Shown here: positions 46,798 to 56,683 of the stretch, piece by piece | How the letters are laid out: each line of letters opens with the position of its first letter | How positions within the stretch are numbered: the stretch's first letter is position 1 | Assembly: GCA_023414875.1 (NCBI GenBank) | Contig: JAEZMV010000028.1 | Coordinates: 310,001 to 374,000, forward strand | DNA length: 64,000 nucleotides | DNA from: Bacillota bacterium | Lineage (GTDB): Bacteria; Bacillota; Clostridia; Lachnospirales; Lachnospiraceae | Reading direction: 5' to 3' | The notes under the pieces: model-generated | What the model was told of the DNA's origin: nothing | Database searches by the model: none | The model's input: only the letters and a program-made list of their open reading frames with translations | Made by a program: the position numbers and the translations under genes

Positions 46798-46954
46798 TGA
46801 GTTCTATTAGAATTATTCTTTATTAATATAACGCTATCTGTTTGTAAAGAATGTATGTATACCAGGAGATCCTGATAACTCTTATTCAAACAGTATAACC
46901 GAATTTTTGATATTGAAATGGGAAGGATTGATAATAAAAATATATTAATGAGTA

Positions 46955-46982
46955 TTGACAAAGGAAAATCCCATGCTATAAT
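46955..46982 (+). promoter_or_regulatory. Promoter of the LacI-type regulator gene
   Basis: TTGACA, a 16-bp spacer and TATAAT. Confidence 0.75.
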
Positions 46983-46993
46983 ATAAAATATGT

Positions 46994-47013
46994 TATATAC
47001 ACACGAGTATATA
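46994..47013. promoter_or_regulatory. Possible autoregulatory operator
   Basis: Inverted repeat TATATAC - 6 bp - GTATATA just downstream of the -10 box, where a repressor would block its own transcription. Confidence 0.3.
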
Positions 47014-47032
47014 TGTAAAGGAAGTGTGCACA

Positions 47033-48055
47033 ATGACTAATAGTGGAAAAAGAGTTACAAGAGCTGATGTAGCAAAATATGCAAATGTTAGTGAAACCGT
47101 AGTTTCCTATGTAATGAACAATAACCGATACGTAATAGAGGATAAGAGAAAAAGAGTAGAAGAGGCCATTCGGGTTTTACAATACAGGCCGAATAACGTA
47201 GCGAGAGCTTTAAAGGGAAAACAAAGTAACCAGATTATCTTTATCGCAGATCAGATTACGAATGAGTATTTCAGCCGTATTGTCAGCGAGATGGATAAGT
47301 ATGCATATGAGAAAGGATATTTGATATCCTTATGTGCAAATAGGAATACGCCGGAGTTTGTTTCCCAGGTTATTAGCCGTCAATATGATGGGATAATCGT
47401 TAGTTCAACCAGCTTTCCAGAAGAGTATGTACAACAATTTGTTGAGGCAAACATACCATTAGTACTTTTTATGAATCGACAATATAATAATATTCCTAAG
47501 AATGTAGGCATCATTGATGCCGGTCTGTATAGTGGAGCCAGAGATTGTGTAAAATATCTGATTTCGAAAGGTAGAAGGCATATCTTATATATTGACAGAA
47601 TTAGTTCTAGAGGATCAAAGAGTACGATGGATGACTTAAGGCTACGTGGCTTTGTTGAACAGATGAAGGAAAGCAATTTGGAATTTACAGAAGATAATAT
47701 CATCGCAGGGAGCTTCACAGAGGAGCAAGTAGAGAGCGAGATAATAAATAGAATTAAGAATGGCCTTAAAGTAGATGCTATCTTTGGAAGAAACGATATG
47801 CTGGCCTGTGTTGCAATGTCTGCGATTAAAAAAATGAATTTGAAAGTTCCGCAGGATATCGCAGTAATAGGATTTGATAATTCCTTATTAAGCAGATTCA
47901 GCGATCCTAAACTTACGACAATGGAGATGCAGCGTGAAGAAATTAGCCGTGCTGCCATAGAGATGCTGCAACGGATGATTGAGGGTAAAGAAGGAGCCTT
48001 GAACGCAGCATTCAAAACAAACTTAATTAGAAGAGAAAGTACCGGTGATATATAA
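47033..48055 (+). CDS. LacI/GalR-family transcriptional regulator
   Basis: 340 residues. An N-terminal HTH (VTRADVAKYANVSETVVSYVMNNN), the hinge region YRPNNVARALKGKQS, and a periplasmic-binding-like effector domain with the family end IAVIGFDNSLLSRFSDPKLTTM. It probably senses a sugar from the downstream pathway. ATG 47033 is supported by AAAGGAAG. The sulfatase gene starts 31 bp after its stop, so regulator and sulfatase are cotranscribed. Confidence 0.93.
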   Translation: MTNSGKRVTRADVAKYANVSETVVSYVMNNNRYVIEDKRKRVEEAIRVLQYRPNNVARALKGKQSNQIIFIADQITNEYFSRIVSEMDKYAYEKGYLISLCANRNTPEFVSQVISRQYDGIIVSSTSFPEEYVQQFVEANIPLVLFMNRQYNNIPKNVGIIDAGLYSGARDCVKYLISKGRRHILYIDRISSRGSKSTMDDLRLRGFVEQMKESNLEFTEDNIIAGSFTEEQVESEIINRIKNGLKVDAIFGRNDMLACVAMSAIKKMNLKVPQDIAVIGFDNSLLSRFSDPKLTTMEMQREEISRAAIEMLQRMIEGKEGALNAAFKTNLIRRESTGDI

Positions 48056-48085
48056 TACTAAGCTGTCATGCATAGGAGAAACTTC

Positions 48086-49519
48086 ATGGAGAGACCTAAT
48101 ATTTTGTTAATCACAACAGACCAACAGAGATTTGATACAATTAATGCATTAGGTAATAAGGAAATATTTACTCCTCATTTGAATTGGCTTGTCGATGAGG
48201 GTATTGCCTTTACAAGATGCTATTCTGCATGTCCAGTATGTATGCCTGCTAGGGCTACCATAATGACAGGGAAGGAGGCATGTACACACGAGTTGATAGG
48301 GAATAATAACGATCACTATCCCATGAGAGATAATGTGACTTTTCCTAAACTATTAACCGAGAATGGATATCAGACAAGGGCCGAGGGGAAATTACATTTT
48401 CATCCAATGAGAGCCAATTATGGTATTGAGCACGCAGATTTACCAATGGATTATTTCAATGAGATGAGGAAGCGAGGGAAGATATCTACACGTTCTCATG
48501 GAATTGGTGAGAATGAGGTAGAGCCAGTAATCAATACGATTCCCGAAACGGATACACTAACACACTGGACAGTGGAAAAGTCCATGGACTTTATCGAGAA
48601 TAAAGATCCTACAAGACCATTCTTTTTATGGACTAGCTTTACAAAACCTCACCCGCCCTTTGATCCATGCCTTTCTTATTGGGAGCTTTATAATGGAATT
48701 GAATTATCAGAGCCGGTTAAGGGTGATTGGTCGGCAGATATGGAAAGTGCACCTCTTGGATTTTATAAGCCAACCTTTGCACTAAACAATATATGGCGTA
48801 TGTCAAAAGAACAAAAGAAGCAAGTAAAGCGAGCCTATTACGCCTGTATTTCACAAATCGACTATAACCTTGGATTGTTATTTGCTAAAATGCGTGAATT
48901 GAATTTACTAGAGAATACCTGGATTATTTTCACTTCTGATCATGGTGATTTATTGGGTGATCATAATATGGGTGCAAAAACCAACTTTTTAGAAGGATCC
49001 TCCCATGTTCCGCTGCTTATTAAGCCACCTGCATCCTTTGGTCACTCCCATCCTGCTTTTGCAGGAATGAAGTGCAACAAGATAGTAACATTGGCGGATA
49101 TTATGCCGACGATTCTATCCATCTGTGGTATCTCATATGGTGACGATTTAGATGGTATTGATTTATTAAGTTATTTGAAGCATGAGGGTGAAAAAGAGTT
49201 TTATGGAAATTGTGAAAATAAATATTTTGCTGTCATAGAAAATCAGTATAAATATATGTGGACTTGGTATGGTGGAGAGGAATTGATGTTTGATTTGGAT
49301 AAGGATCCAATGGAGCAGCACGATTTAGCTAAGCTATCCCAGTATAGTAGTATAAAAGAAAAATTACACTTCAAGATGATAGAAAACATGAAAAAAACCT
49401 CTCCGCAGCTGGTATATGATAACAAGCCAATTGCAGGAAAGAAAATAGAATCACATCATGAGATATCGAGATTTCCCGGATATAATACAACTTTATTCCC
49501 GCGAGATACATTTCATTAA
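48086..49519 (+). CDS. Type I sulfatase (formylglycine-dependent)
   Basis: About 477 residues, alkaline-phosphatase-fold sulfatase. Metal-binding Asp in LLITTDQQR (about residue 12). The C-x-P-x-R maturation motif is C52-M-P-A-R, in which Cys must be oxidised to formylglycine. TSDHGDLLGDH supplies further metal ligands. No signal peptide, so it acts in the cytoplasm on an imported sulfated sugar. AGGAG precedes ATG 48086. The activating radical SAM enzyme is encoded at 57426 in the same locus. Substrate is probably a sulfated aminosugar, from context. Confidence 0.92.
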   Translation: MERPNILLITTDQQRFDTINALGNKEIFTPHLNWLVDEGIAFTRCYSACPVCMPARATIMTGKEACTHELIGNNNDHYPMRDNVTFPKLLTENGYQTRAEGKLHFHPMRANYGIEHADLPMDYFNEMRKRGKISTRSHGIGENEVEPVINTIPETDTLTHWTVEKSMDFIENKDPTRPFFLWTSFTKPHPPFDPCLSYWELYNGIELSEPVKGDWSADMESAPLGFYKPTFALNNIWRMSKEQKKQVKRAYYACISQIDYNLGLLFAKMRELNLLENTWIIFTSDHGDLLGDHNMGAKTNFLEGSSHVPLLIKPPASFGHSHPAFAGMKCNKIVTLADIMPTILSICGISYGDDLDGIDLLSYLKHEGEKEFYGNCENKYFAVIENQYKYMWTWYGGEELMFDLDKDPMEQHDLAKLSQYSSIKEKLHFKMIENMKKTSPQLVYDNKPIAGKKIESHHEISRFPGYNTTLFPRDTFH

Positions 49520-49718
49520 ATATTAATTAGCGTCAGTTTTACTTACATAGCTTGACACAAATCTATTGTGTATGTGATTTTTTGCTCTATTTGGAAAAGT
49601 AAATTTATAAAGAAGTCTCAAATATATAGAAGCTATTACATCAAATGTTAAGACATGCATATGTATGGGATTTCATTATAAGTGACTTTATAGAATATTT
49701 AAAAAGGAGAAGATAAAG

Positions 49719-51116
49719 ATGAAAAAAGTATTAACCTTATTTATGGCTCTAGTAATGATTTTTTCACTGGCAGCTTGCGGGGGAAAAGAAGTAACTGAAA
49801 AAAGTAAGGATCCTGTTGATACAGAGAACACTGCAAAAGAAGATACAAAGGATACCACTGAAAAGGAAGATACAGAGGATACCACTGAAAAGGAAGAAAC
49901 AAGTGGTGAATATGTGTTTACAGAACCAGTTACGATTAAGTTTGCAAATTACGCAATTTTAGAAGCAGGTTATGATCAATTTTGGAATGATGTTAAGACT
50001 GGATTTGAAGCGAAGTATGACAATATCAAAATTGAATATTTGTCAGCTGAGTATGGTCAGATGTTAACTCAGGTTGTTACCTGGGCAGGTGGTGGAGAGG
50101 TTGTTGACCTTGTATTTGGAGAGTCCTCCTGGGCACCAACCTTAGCGGATGCAGGAATTATAATTCCTGTTACTGATGCTTTCCCTGAAGATTATTTATC
50201 ACAGATTTATCCTTCTATATTAGAATCAACCAGCGTTGCCGGAGAACCTTATGGAATACCGATGTATGCATCTCCTTTTATTATGTATTATAATAAAGAT
50301 TTATTTGAGCAAGCTGGCTTAGATCCTAATACTCCTCCTACAACAGTAGCCCAAATGATGGAAATAGCGCCTAAATTAGCAGCCTTAAAGACAGCTGATG
50401 GTAATCAAGTATATCCTTTTGGAATGACAACAGCTTCGGTATCGGTATCCGGTTCCTGCCTAACCTCTTTAGTTTACGGATTTGGCGGATCAGTTTTGGA
50501 TGCAGAAGGTAATCTTGATATAGATAATGATGGATTTAAGCAAGCCTTTGAATTTGTACAGGAACTCAATACTAAGGGCTATAATCCACAAGTAAGCAAG
50601 CTAAAGGACTTAAGAAATTTATTTGCATTAGGTCAGGTTGCAATGTATTATGACCAATCTTGGGGCTTTAATGGTGTTCGTTCTATTAATCCCGATGCAA
50701 TCAATTTTACAGCATCTGCAGCTCCCCTATCAGGTGGAGCAGGAACTGGAGAAAGCTTAATTCAAGCACATACCTTCATGATGGCAAACAATGGTGAGGC
50801 ACAAGTAGAAGCAACAAAGCTATTAATTGATTACATAATTTCTGAAGAAGTGTTGGCACCTTATTTAGAAAATATCGCACCTGGTTATCCGGTTATAATG
50901 GCAATGAGCGAAATCCCCTCAATAGTAGATTCACCTGTACTTAAGGGTGCGGTTGAGGCATTACAAACTGCAAAGGGTATCACTTTTGTTCCTGCTATAA
51001 ATGATCTTAACATTGAACTTACAGCCTTAGCTCAGGCAGTAACTGTAGATAATAAGAATGTAGACGAAGCAATTAGCAACTTTAAAACTGCTGCAGAAGG
51101 CATACTAAATAATTAA
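49719..51116 (+). CDS. ABC transporter sugar-binding lipoprotein (family 1)
   Basis: 465 residues. Signal peptide with lipobox SLAAC, Cys about 20. An acidic linker (about 21-62) is rich in TEKEDTEDTT repeats produced by a near-perfect tandem DNA repeat. The extracellular sugar-binding fold follows, with the family signature YGIPMYASPFIMYYNKDLFEQAGLD. It captures an oligo- or monosaccharide for the two permeases that follow. No ATPase gene is in the cluster, so a shared MsmK-type ATPase elsewhere is needed. GGAG lies before the ATG. Confidence 0.93.
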   Translation: MKKVLTLFMALVMIFSLAACGGKEVTEKSKDPVDTENTAKEDTKDTTEKEDTEDTTEKEETSGEYVFTEPVTIKFANYAILEAGYDQFWNDVKTGFEAKYDNIKIEYLSAEYGQMLTQVVTWAGGGEVVDLVFGESSWAPTLADAGIIIPVTDAFPEDYLSQIYPSILESTSVAGEPYGIPMYASPFIMYYNKDLFEQAGLDPNTPPTTVAQMMEIAPKLAALKTADGNQVYPFGMTTASVSVSGSCLTSLVYGFGGSVLDAEGNLDIDNDGFKQAFEFVQELNTKGYNPQVSKLKDLRNLFALGQVAMYYDQSWGFNGVRSINPDAINFTASAAPLSGGAGTGESLIQAHTFMMANNGEAQVEATKLLIDYIISEEVLAPYLENIAPGYPVIMAMSEIPSIVDSPVLKGAVEALQTAKGITFVPAINDLNIELTALAQAVTVDNKNVDEAISNFKTAAEGILNN

Positions 51117-51263
51117 TAGGAATGTAGAAGATTTATTAGATTGACAGGGGAATTACGCTCCTGTCAATCTAATATAGAGAGAAAATTTGCATTATTGTCC
51201 ATTGAAGCATGAAGATGGATAATATATTTCAGAAACAGAAGGGAACTGAAAGGAGAAATTTAG

Positions 51264-52214
51264 ATGCAAGTGAATACAGGAACTATAGGTTCCCGCAAGC
51301 CAAAAGGTACACCATTTCTTAAAAGAATTACGAAAGATAAACTTTTTGCCTTAGCATTACTTACCCCTGCAATTATAATAACAATTATGTTTATTTTAGT
51401 ACCGGTATTTGATTCAGTTGTAAAAAGTTTTCAAGATTACAGAATTAAGAACATTATTAGCGGGACACCAGGTGAATGGAATAATTTTGCCAATTATAGT
51501 AAGCTTTTTTCAAACCATAAACTAGGACCAGCAATTATAGCAACATTCTCCTTAGTCGGAGGTGTGGTTTTATCTCAATTTGTTCTTGGTATGGCGATGG
51601 CTTTGGTTTTGAATTCTAATTTAAAAGGTGCCAGATTTATAAGAAGTATAATGATGGCTCCTTGGATTGTACCGACGATAATATCGGGTCTTGTATGGAT
51701 GTGGATATATCAACCACAATATGGGTTGTTAAAATATGTAGTGAGTATAGTTACCTTTGGAAATGTAACAGACTTTGCAATGTTGAATAATCCGGCAACA
51801 GCACTTATTGGTATTGCAATCGCAGCCTTATGGAAACAGATTCCCCTTACTGCACTGCTTCTGGTATCGGGATTAGCAAATGTGCCGGAAGAAACGATGG
51901 AAGCAGCAACAGTGGATGGAGCAAATTCAGTATGTAGATTCTTCTATATTACAATTCCGTATATGAAAAGCGTAATAAAAGTTACGATGTCAATGGCTAT
52001 TATTGAGAACTTCAAGCAATTTCCTCTCATTTGGACGATGACAGGTGGCGGACCAAACAATTCTACAAGTACACTGGCAATATTAAGCTATAGGGAAGCC
52101 TTTGTATCGAATAATCTTGGATCAGGTGCTGCAGTAACAACTGTTTGGATGCTTTTGATGATTGTTGTAGTAGTCATTTTTAATGTTATCTTTAAAGAGT
52201 CAAAAATGGATTAG
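51264..52214 (+). CDS. ABC sugar transporter permease (MalF type)
   Basis: 316 residues, six predicted membrane helices. The cytoplasmic EAA loop reads EETMEAATVDGANSVCRFFYITIPYM, the site that docks the ATPase. Forms a pair with the next gene, 14 bp downstream. AAAGGAG precedes the ATG. Confidence 0.94.
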   Translation: MQVNTGTIGSRKPKGTPFLKRITKDKLFALALLTPAIIITIMFILVPVFDSVVKSFQDYRIKNIISGTPGEWNNFANYSKLFSNHKLGPAIIATFSLVGGVVLSQFVLGMAMALVLNSNLKGARFIRSIMMAPWIVPTIISGLVWMWIYQPQYGLLKYVVSIVTFGNVTDFAMLNNPATALIGIAIAALWKQIPLTALLLVSGLANVPEETMEAATVDGANSVCRFFYITIPYMKSVIKVTMSMAIIENFKQFPLIWTMTGGGPNNSTSTLAILSYREAFVSNNLGSGAAVTTVWMLLMIVVVVIFNVIFKESKMD

Positions 52215-52228
52215 GAGAGATAATAAAT

Positions 52229-53068
52229 ATGAAAAAGAAGCAACTAAAATTCGCTATCCTTCGTTATGCTATAATAGCAGTGATCTTATTATTTCTGCTG
52301 TTCCCATTATATTGGGTATTGATTACATCGTTCAAAGAAAACATGGAGGCATATAAATTTCCACCTACGTTTTTTCCAAAATTCCCAACGGTAAAATCAT
52401 ATATTCAGTTATTTACTGAGGATCAATATTTCTTCCGCTATTTATCTAATAATTTTATTGTATCGGGGGCCTGCGCTCTATTAACCACATTAATGGCAAT
52501 TTTATCAGGGTATGCTTTATCACGCTTCCATTTTAAGTGGAATATGTGGGTTGTAGCAGCCTTTACTTCAGCACAGATGTTTCCGGTGATTAGTCGTATG
52601 ATTTCATTGTATGGTCTAATGGGGGATATGAACTTAATTAATACACACGCGGGATTAGTTTTAGCACTAACAGCGGCTATGATACCATTTACTACCATGT
52701 TAATGGCAAGCTTTTTTGATAGTATTCCTACTGTTCTTGAAGAAGCAGCATATATGGATGGTGCCGGAAGATTTAAAATACTTTTCAAGGTCATCATTCC
52801 ATTAGTAAAACCAGGTATTGTTGCAGTTGGTATCTATTCTTTATTAATGACCTGGGATGATTACCTTCATAGCACCACATTAATTCAGAAGGATTCACTA
52901 CGTACACTTTCTGCAGGCGTTTCAGTACGATATTTGGGGGAATTATCCTATGATTGGTCGTTGGTAAATACCATTTCTGTAATCGGGATTGTTCCGATGC
53001 TAATTTTATTCTTTTTCTTTCAGAAACACCTTGTAAAGGGATTGGTACAAGGCGCAGTAAAGGGTTAA
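52229..53068 (+). CDS. ABC sugar transporter permease (MalG type)
   Basis: 279 residues, six predicted helices, first about 12-32. EAA loop EEAAYMDGAGRFKILFKVIIPLVKPG. Partner of the preceding permease. AGGAGAG lies before the ATG; the aldolase gene starts 39 bp after the stop. Confidence 0.94.
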   Translation: MKKKQLKFAILRYAIIAVILLFLLFPLYWVLITSFKENMEAYKFPPTFFPKFPTVKSYIQLFTEDQYFFRYLSNNFIVSGACALLTTLMAILSGYALSRFHFKWNMWVVAAFTSAQMFPVISRMISLYGLMGDMNLINTHAGLVLALTAAMIPFTTMLMASFFDSIPTVLEEAAYMDGAGRFKILFKVIIPLVKPGIVAVGIYSLLMTWDDYLHSTTLIQKDSLRTLSAGVSVRYLGELSYDWSLVNTISVIGIVPMLILFFFFQKHLVKGLVQGAVKG

Positions 53069-53107
53069 GGAAGTTCGTATAAAATTCAAATAGGAAAGAG
53101 GAGAATT

Positions 53108-53962
53108 ATGTTAGTAACAAATAAAGTGGCTTTGGAAGAAGCATGTAGAAATGGTTATGCAATTCCTGCGATTAATACCCAGGGAGGGAATTATGATATC
53201 ATATGGGCTATTTGTCGAGCAGCAGAAGAATTAAAATCACCAATTATATTAGCACATTATGTTTCAACCGGTGTATATTCCGGCAATGATTGGTTTGTAG
53301 AAGTAGCTAAATGGTGCGCCAATAAAGTTTCGGTACCGGTATCCATTCATTTGGATCATGGGGAAAGCTATGATATTTGTAAAGAAGCGATTGATCTTGG
53401 CTTTACTTCAATCATGATTGACGGTTCAACAAAGCCTGTCGAAGAAAATATAGAGTTAACAAATAGAGTGGTACAGGAAGCGAAGAAACATAACCTTCTA
53501 GTAGAAGCTGAGATAGGGGAACTTGTTCGTTTAGATGGAGATGGAATAATTCAGGAAAATAAAAATATTGCAAATCCACAAGAAGTACATAAATTTCTTT
53601 CCAGGTGTAAACCAGATATCTTGGCAATCGGTATTGGAAATGCACACGGTTATTACAAAGGAAAACCGGATATTAAATTAGATGTTTTAAAAAGCGTCAG
53701 AGAATTTACAGATATCCCATTCGTATTACATGGATGTACCGGTATGTCGGAGGATATTATAAAAGAATCAATCCGATTAGGTGTTTCAAAGATTAACTTC
53801 GGCACTGAAATTAGATATAAATATGTTGAGTATTATCAGGAGGCCTTAAAGAAGCTTGATCATCAAGGCCATTCCTGGAAGTTATCACAGTATACCAATG
53901 ATAAATTGACTGAGGATGTAAAACATATAATAAGACTCGCGGGTTCCGAAGGCAAAGCATAA
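53108..53962 (+). CDS. Class II ketose-bisphosphate aldolase
   Basis: 284 residues, zinc-dependent TIM barrel. HLDHG at 81-85 holds the catalytic Asp and a zinc His. The further ligands lie in VEAEIGEL, GNAHGYYKGKP and LHGCTG; the phosphate loop is INFGTE. It cleaves fructose- or tagatose-1,6-bisphosphate (or a related ketose phosphate) to DHAP and an aldehyde. With NagA and the SIS protein nearby, a tagatose-bisphosphate role in galactosamine breakdown is plausible but not proven. GAGGAG precedes the ATG. Confidence 0.9.
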   Translation: MLVTNKVALEEACRNGYAIPAINTQGGNYDIIWAICRAAEELKSPIILAHYVSTGVYSGNDWFVEVAKWCANKVSVPVSIHLDHGESYDICKEAIDLGFTSIMIDGSTKPVEENIELTNRVVQEAKKHNLLVEAEIGELVRLDGDGIIQENKNIANPQEVHKFLSRCKPDILAIGIGNAHGYYKGKPDIKLDVLKSVREFTDIPFVLHGCTGMSEDIIKESIRLGVSKINFGTEIRYKYVEYYQEALKKLDHQGHSWKLSQYTNDKLTEDVKHIIRLAGSEGKA

Positions 53963-54041
53963 ATAAAGGAATGATATTTTAGATAAAGAAATTAAGTCGG
54001 TTAAGAAGGACAGGCGTATCTATGAAGACATGGAGGTAAGT

Positions 54042-55094
54042 ATGAAAAAAAATAGTGAAGTAACATATAAAGAGATTTATCGTCAGCCGGGTGCATTCCA
54101 AGCAATTAACGATTCCCTAGAGAATATTTATTCCGTGCTAGACCAGGTGTTTCATAAGGGAGATACCTATGATGAATTAATATTTACAGGCTGCGGAACC
54201 TCCTTATATATTGCACAGACTGCAGCACAAGTATTTTCCTCTTATACAAAAATTTCTGCAAGAGCAGTTCCATGCTCCGAACTTTATTATTTCCCGGAGG
54301 TATTTGTAGAAAATAAAAGGGTATTAATTCTTCCAATCACAAGAAAAAGCTACACCACTGAAGTTCGTATGGCTATTGATAAGGTACACAGCTTCCCTAA
54401 TGTGAAGACATTAGCGATCACCTGTGATAAGGATAGTGCGTTATATAATGATTATATGATACTTTCACCGGAGGCGGAAGAAAAAAGTGTTATTATGACG
54501 GGCTCCTTCACCAGTATGATCTATCTTTCTGTAATCCTGGCTATGTATGTTGGCGGTAAGAAGCATCAAATTGAAGCAATGAAGGATTATAAGAATATAG
54601 CAGAAGAATTACTTGCAAAGATGGACCGGTTAGCAAAAACAGTCGTTAATGAGCATAAGAATATCAACCTATTCATTACCCTTGGACAAGGTGTATACTA
54701 TGGTATTGCAAACGAGTGTATGAATAAAATGAAAGAAATGGGATTGACAAATTCCGAGGCCTACTATTCTATGGAATACCGTCACGGACCTATGAGCTTA
54801 GTGGATGATAATACGCTTATTATATCCCTATGCCATACTAGGACTAAGGAATCTGATGCAAGTATCCTAAAAGAAATGAAAAGCTATGGAGCGACCACCC
54901 TTGCAATTGGTGAGGCTGTGAGTGAAGTGATGAAAAATGCTGATTATACCTTGGATTTAGCCTATGGCTTACAGGATGACCAATATGCAGCGGTTATTGG
55001 TTTTATCGGGCAATTTATCGGATATTATATAGCAGAGAGTAAAAATATCGATGCGGACAGTCCAAGACATTTATCTCAGGCAATTGTGTTATAA
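54042..55094 (+). CDS. SIS-domain aminosugar isomerase/deaminase (AgaS/GlmS-C-like)
   Basis: 350 residues, two SIS domains. FTGCGTSLYIAQTAAQVF and the second-domain region LGQGVYYGIANECMNKMKEM bind sugar phosphate. The conserved EYRHGPMSLVDDNT contains the catalytic Glu/His region of this family. Relatives (AgaS, FrlB, GlmS C-half) interconvert aminosugar phosphates and ketose phosphates with loss or gain of ammonia. GGAGG lies 5 nt before ATG 54042. Downstream of the aldolase in the same run of genes. Confidence 0.88.
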   Translation: MKKNSEVTYKEIYRQPGAFQAINDSLENIYSVLDQVFHKGDTYDELIFTGCGTSLYIAQTAAQVFSSYTKISARAVPCSELYYFPEVFVENKRVLILPITRKSYTTEVRMAIDKVHSFPNVKTLAITCDKDSALYNDYMILSPEAEEKSVIMTGSFTSMIYLSVILAMYVGGKKHQIEAMKDYKNIAEELLAKMDRLAKTVVNEHKNINLFITLGQGVYYGIANECMNKMKEMGLTNSEAYYSMEYRHGPMSLVDDNTLIISLCHTRTKESDASILKEMKSYGATTLAIGEAVSEVMKNADYTLDLAYGLQDDQYAAVIGFIGQFIGYYIAESKNIDADSPRHLSQAIVL

Positions 55095-55207
55095 TAAGTA
55101 CACAGAAAGAACTGCGAATGTCCGCCGTGTGAAAAATTTACATTGGAGGTGCTCCTGTAATTTCAGGATGTTTGAGGTGCATAAATTACTGTAAAGAAAG
55201 GACAATT

Positions 55208-56557
55208 ATGAAAAGACAACTTAATGTAGGATTTATAACGTCTCTATCCGGAAGATGGCCAAGAGAGCTTCCAGAAAAGAGATTAAAAGAATATGGTGAT
55301 TGGATAGAGAACAATTTGCCGGATATTAACCTGGTTCGGTCAGAGGCATTGGTAGATTCACCAAGGGCTGTGGAGGAGGTTTCCCTACAGTTTAAGAAGG
55401 AGATGGTTGATATTATCATCATGGTTTATGGAGCATTTACCGGAGATGATATATCTAGCTGTTTGGCAGAAAATCTTGGGGTACCAATTATTTTATGGGC
55501 ACCGAAGGAGCCGGACTTTGAAAAGAATGCCCGACTATATGCCAATGCTCTGGTAGCGGTAACGATGAACAGTGCATCATTAAAAAGACTGGGTTTTACT
55601 TTCCATGCAATCTACGGTGATAAAGAGGAAGAGAAGACAGCCTTAAAAGTAATTAATTTGGTAAAGGCATATGATGTAGTTAAGAAGCTGAAGGGTACAG
55701 TATTAGGACTGTTTGGATATCGACCTACCGCCTTCTACAATTCCAGCTTTGATGAGAAGCTAATCCGTAAAACCTTTGGAATACGTATTGAAGAAACAGA
55801 TTTAAAGGTTGTATTTGATCAGATGGAGCAAATTCCGAAAGAAATCTATGAAGCAGATATGGAAAAGATGAAATCAGATTTTGATATAAGCAAGCTTCCT
55901 GAGGGACATCTTGAAAATCATTCAAAGCTTTATTTTTCTTTAAAAGAACTTATGGGCAGGCAGGGCTATGATTTTGCAAGCATAAAATGCTGGCCGGAAA
56001 TGGGTAACTTACATACTACACCTTGCGCGGTGCTTGGAAGATTAGCAGATGAAGGATTAGGTATTGGTTGTGAAGGTGATGTTGATGCGGAGCTGGCACA
56101 GATTGTACAAAGCTATCTTACAGGGCTTCCCACCTTCATTACGGATATGATTAATATAGATGAAGAACAAAATATCATGACCTTCTGGCATTGTGGCAAC
56201 GCAGCACCTTCTCTCAAAAATTCAAAGCATAAATTCACCATGGAAAATCATCCTTTAGCCGGACAGGGTACCGCTTTCTATGGAGCATTGAAGGAAGGAA
56301 AAGTAACAATAGCAAGATTTTGCAATATCAATGATTCTTATAAATTATTCCTGCTTCGTGGAACGTCAATTGATATGGATCGCTATACCAAGGGTGTCAT
56401 GGCGAATATCAAAGTTGAAGCGCCAGTACGTAGTATTGTGGAGCAGATTATTGAAGAAGGAGTTCCACACCATTATAGCATTGTATGGGAGGATGTCGCT
56501 GATTCCATGAAGGCAATTTGCGATATGTTGAATATTCCTGTAATTGAAGTGAAGTAA
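55208..56557 (+). CDS. L-fucose/L-arabinose isomerase-fold protein
   Basis: About 449 residues. N-terminal Rossmann-like domains (VGFITSLSGRWPRELPEKR), central helix-rich region, and a C-terminal part with WPEMGNLHTTPCAVLGRLADEG and the metal-binding FWHCGNAAPS stretch. These match the fucose/arabinose isomerase superfamily, which interconverts aldoses and ketoses with Mn2+. It is not a canonical FucI or AraA by length, so the substrate is uncertain. ATG 55208 follows AAAGGA. About 110 bp from the SIS gene. Confidence 0.8.
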   Translation: MKRQLNVGFITSLSGRWPRELPEKRLKEYGDWIENNLPDINLVRSEALVDSPRAVEEVSLQFKKEMVDIIIMVYGAFTGDDISSCLAENLGVPIILWAPKEPDFEKNARLYANALVAVTMNSASLKRLGFTFHAIYGDKEEEKTALKVINLVKAYDVVKKLKGTVLGLFGYRPTAFYNSSFDEKLIRKTFGIRIEETDLKVVFDQMEQIPKEIYEADMEKMKSDFDISKLPEGHLENHSKLYFSLKELMGRQGYDFASIKCWPEMGNLHTTPCAVLGRLADEGLGIGCEGDVDAELAQIVQSYLTGLPTFITDMINIDEEQNIMTFWHCGNAAPSLKNSKHKFTMENHPLAGQGTAFYGALKEGKVTIARFCNINDSYKLFLLRGTSIDMDRYTKGVMANIKVEAPVRSIVEQIIEEGVPHHYSIVWEDVADSMKAICDMLNIPVIEVK

Positions 56558-56613
56558 AAATTCCCCAATAGAAGAATGAATACATAAATTGTCCTACTCG
56601 TTAACCTCATAAT

Positions 56614-56659
56614 AAAAAGTACCGTTAAACCTGATTTTTAGATTTTACGGTACTTTTTA
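56614..56659. terminator. Bidirectional terminator
   Basis: AAAAAGTACCGT / ACGGTACTTTTT between the convergent isomerase-like gene and the CBM9-like gene. Confidence 0.85.
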
Positions 56660-56683
56660 TACTCTATGATTCATTGTATATGA

